Positions 62,512 through 64,000 of a stretch of DNA of 64,000 nt are shown one piece after another. The DNA is from GCA-2746365 sp963711255. Lineage in GTDB: Bacteria > Pseudomonadota > Gammaproteobacteria > SZUA-229. The notes under the pieces were generated by a model. It had not been told where the DNA came from. It saw only the letters and a list, made by a program, of their open reading frames with translations, and did no database searches. The stretch is from contig CAVQDO010000008.1 in NCBI GenBank assembly GCA_963711255.1, positions 305,362 through 369,361 of the forward strand. Direction: 5' to 3'. The first letter of the stretch is position 1; the number at the start of each line of letters is the position of its first letter. The position numbers and the translations under genes are program-made.

Positions 62512-63881
62512 AGATCAACTAAGGAAATAAAGTCCTCAAACTTGCCATTTTTTTGTTTCGGGATAGCGTCAACATAGCAAATTTTTATCTCAAATGGATA
62601 ATCAAGGCTGTGCTGTAACTTTTGCTGAATTAACTTTTCCTGTTCACCGCTTAACTCATCCTCAACAACCATATGTATCTCAATACAGTCCAGGGAAATC
62701 TGCCGCAACTGGAGCTGGCTGATACTCGCCACTTGCAGTAATTCTCCAGCCGGAAAACTGGGCCAGTAACACCTGCCTTCAGGGGTACGTACCATGTTAC
62801 GCGTACGTCCAACTACTCGTTTTAATACCGGTAACCCTCTGCCGCAGGCACATGGTTCGCCGACTTCAGCATAATCACCCACTTCGTAACGAATCAGCGG
62901 CATAGCAAAATTATGCAGCGACGTCACCACCACTCGGCCTATCTCTCCCTGGGCGCAGGGCTGATCATTATCATCCAGCACTTCCAGGTACATTGTCTCT
63001 GACTGTACGTGATAATGCTCATAGTCAGGGCATTGCAGCGCCATATAACCCACTTCCTGGCTACTGTACATATCAGTAACACCAACACCCCATACCCTGC
63101 GTACATTATCACGCAATTCGGCGGTAACATTCTCGCCAAAACAGCGCACCTGTTGCAACTCTGGAAACTTCACACCATCCTGCTCACATAGACGCAACAA
63201 TTCACGCAGATTTGATGGCAGGCTTAACAGGTAAACCGGCTGGTACTCCTGTAACCACTGTAACTGTTGGCGAACATCGATCCGGCTATTAATAACTAGT
63301 GTGGGTACAGATTGGTAAATCCAGTCGACAGGCGTACCCCAGCCTTTGCACAAGGCACGCTGACCGCTTTTAGCACCGCGATCAGGGCGAATAGCGGCAA
63401 ACTTTTTCATAAAATCGTGCTGGTGCCAGAGATTATCTCTCAGAGTAGCAACATCCCAGTAAAAACGGGTTACATTGCTTCCCAGCACCTGCACTGGACG
63501 GCCGGTAGAGCCTGACGATTGCATTAGAAAAGGCTTCCCATGCCCTTTTGGAGGATTGTTACTTTGTAACTCAGTTAGATGATCCTGCACATGCTGACGT
63601 TTGAGTACAGGTATAGAAGACCATAATTCATCATCCCATGGCCGTCCATGCCTGTAACCAATATCAGATAAACACCGCTGATAATAAGGCACAGTCTTCA
63701 CAGCATGATTTAACAATGTGAGCAATTGCTCCTGCTGTGCTTGTAGCAACTGCTCTGCAGACCACCACTGACTTTCATCAAGCTGTTTCAAAGTTGCCAA
63801 CAGCGGCATAGCCTGTGGCTGTGGATAAGCAGGAAAAGCAATGCCCTCCAAATCCGATCGATATCGCCGGTTAAGACTCAT
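62508..63881 (-). CDS. PaaK/CapK-type adenylate-forming ligase 3
   Basis: A 457-residue, more distant paralogue of ligases 1 and 2. It keeps SSGSTGRP (122-129), YSSQEVGYMALQCPD, PLIRYEVGDYAEVG, CACGRGLPVLKRVVGR and a C-terminal QKNGKFEDF with Lys447. Lengths and motif positions are close to those of the other two, so they likely arose by duplication. It converges with the dehydrogenase gene (stops overlap). Substrate unknown. Confidence 0.84.
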   Translation of the reverse strand: MSLNRRYRSDLEGIAFPAYPQPQAMPLLATLKQLDESQWWSAEQLLQAQQEQLLTLLNHAVKTVPYYQRCLSDIGYRHGRPWDDELWSSIPVLKRQHVQDHLTELQSNNPPKGHGKPFLMQSSGSTGRPVQVLGSNVTRFYWDVATLRDNLWHQHDFMKKFAAIRPDRGAKSGQRALCKGWGTPVDWIYQSVPTLVINSRIDVRQQLQWLQEYQPVYLLSLPSNLRELLRLCEQDGVKFPELQQVRCFGENVTAELRDNVRRVWGVGVTDMYSSQEVGYMALQCPDYEHYHVQSETMYLEVLDDNDQPCAQGEIGRVVVTSLHNFAMPLIRYEVGDYAEVGEPCACGRGLPVLKRVVGRTRNMVRTPEGRCYWPSFPAGELLQVASISQLQLRQISLDCIEIHMVVEDELSGEQEKLIQQKLQHSLDYPFEIKICYVDAIPKQKNGKFEDFISLVDL

Positions 63882-63919
63882 GAAAGTGATATTTATTTAT
63901 ACGAATTCAAATATTATGT

Positions 63920-64000
63920 CTAATTCTGGCCACTAAAAAGCATTGACTTTACATTCTCACGAGATTCGTTACTACTCTGTTCAAAAGCAGCTCGCTCATC
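63920..64000 (-). CDS. C-terminal fragment of a further minus-strand gene (edge)
   Basis: One frame is open from the window edge to a TAG at 63922-63920, giving 26 residues rich in Glu, Ser and Asn (including AFEQSSNESRENVKSM). The other two frames carry stops. The gene would lie upstream of ligase 3 on the same strand, 38 bp away. It is too short to identify. Confidence 0.35.
   Translation of the reverse strand, partial: DERAAFEQSSNESRENVKSMLFSGQN

Noticed and set aside
55449..63881. NRPS- or PKS-type siderophore cluster
   Set aside because: No condensation, ketosynthase, thioesterase or carrier protein domain is visible. The ligases are PaaK/CapK type rather than NRPS A domains.
55449..63881. 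Mobile genomic island
   Set aside because: No integrase, transposase, tRNA gene or flanking direct repeat was seen in the window, so transfer cannot be supported here.

Overview
The window reads as chromosome of a gammaproteobacterium. The evidence is the dusB-fis pair, the fabA-fabB pair, the rhlB/trxA-rho arrangement, an FNR with the enteric-type cysteine spacing, and scattered purine genes (purH, purD, purEK). A complete cbb3-type oxidase module, oxygen-independent HemN, FNR and a molybdate importer point to a respiring organism able to live at low or no oxygen. I saw no tRNA, rRNA, integrase, transposase or CRISPR array. The species cannot be named from the sequence alone.

Layout. 0-8.9 kb: CNNM/DUF21 and MarC membrane proteins, a 44-residue Cys-rich membrane ORF, tcdA, rimO, a small lipoprotein, a TauE/UreH-type permease, a stand-alone sigma-54-type activator with an altered GAFTGA loop, DUF2244, and hemN behind a class II-like FNR site. 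8.9-13 kb: one very large exported cytochrome/cadherin-like/anchor-U protein gene split by a +1 frameshift. 13-18.3 kb: an oxygenase-like protein, an ExbB/MotA plus MotB/ExbD-like motor pair of unknown role, a secreted protein, an orphan MlaC, a membrane-anchored glutaredoxin-like protein and a TerB protein. 18.3-30.7 kb: housekeeping (gloA, rnd, fabA-fabB, dusB-fis, purH) plus a diguanylate cyclase.

30.7-41.6 kb: the cbb3 region. ccoN-O-Q-P, a 104-aa membrane protein, ccoG and ccoH run on the minus strand; fnr and a YIP1 gene with an FNR-type promoter lie upstream; ccoI-ccoS and a zinc-ribbon protein run divergently. 41.7-52.2 kb: purD, modABC translationally coupled to an unassigned exported protein, rho, trxA, divergent rhlB, and purE-purK. 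Several intergenic inverted repeats (REP/MITE-like) sit between operons here.

52.4-64 kb is the most unusual part. It starts with a 1005-aa fusion of a permease to an FG-GAP beta-propeller and UnbV/ASPIC domain. Then follow three paralogous PaaK/CapK-type adenylate-forming ligases, a chorismate-utilising enzyme with the lysine typical of isochorismate/salicylate synthases, a beta-keto acid cleavage enzyme (BKACE) fused to a GNAT acyltransferase, and an ornithine cyclodeaminase/SbnB-type dehydrogenase. I infer a carrier-protein-free pathway that makes and activates an aryl acid and couples it to an amine or amino acid. The product is unknown, and the cluster may continue beyond the right edge.
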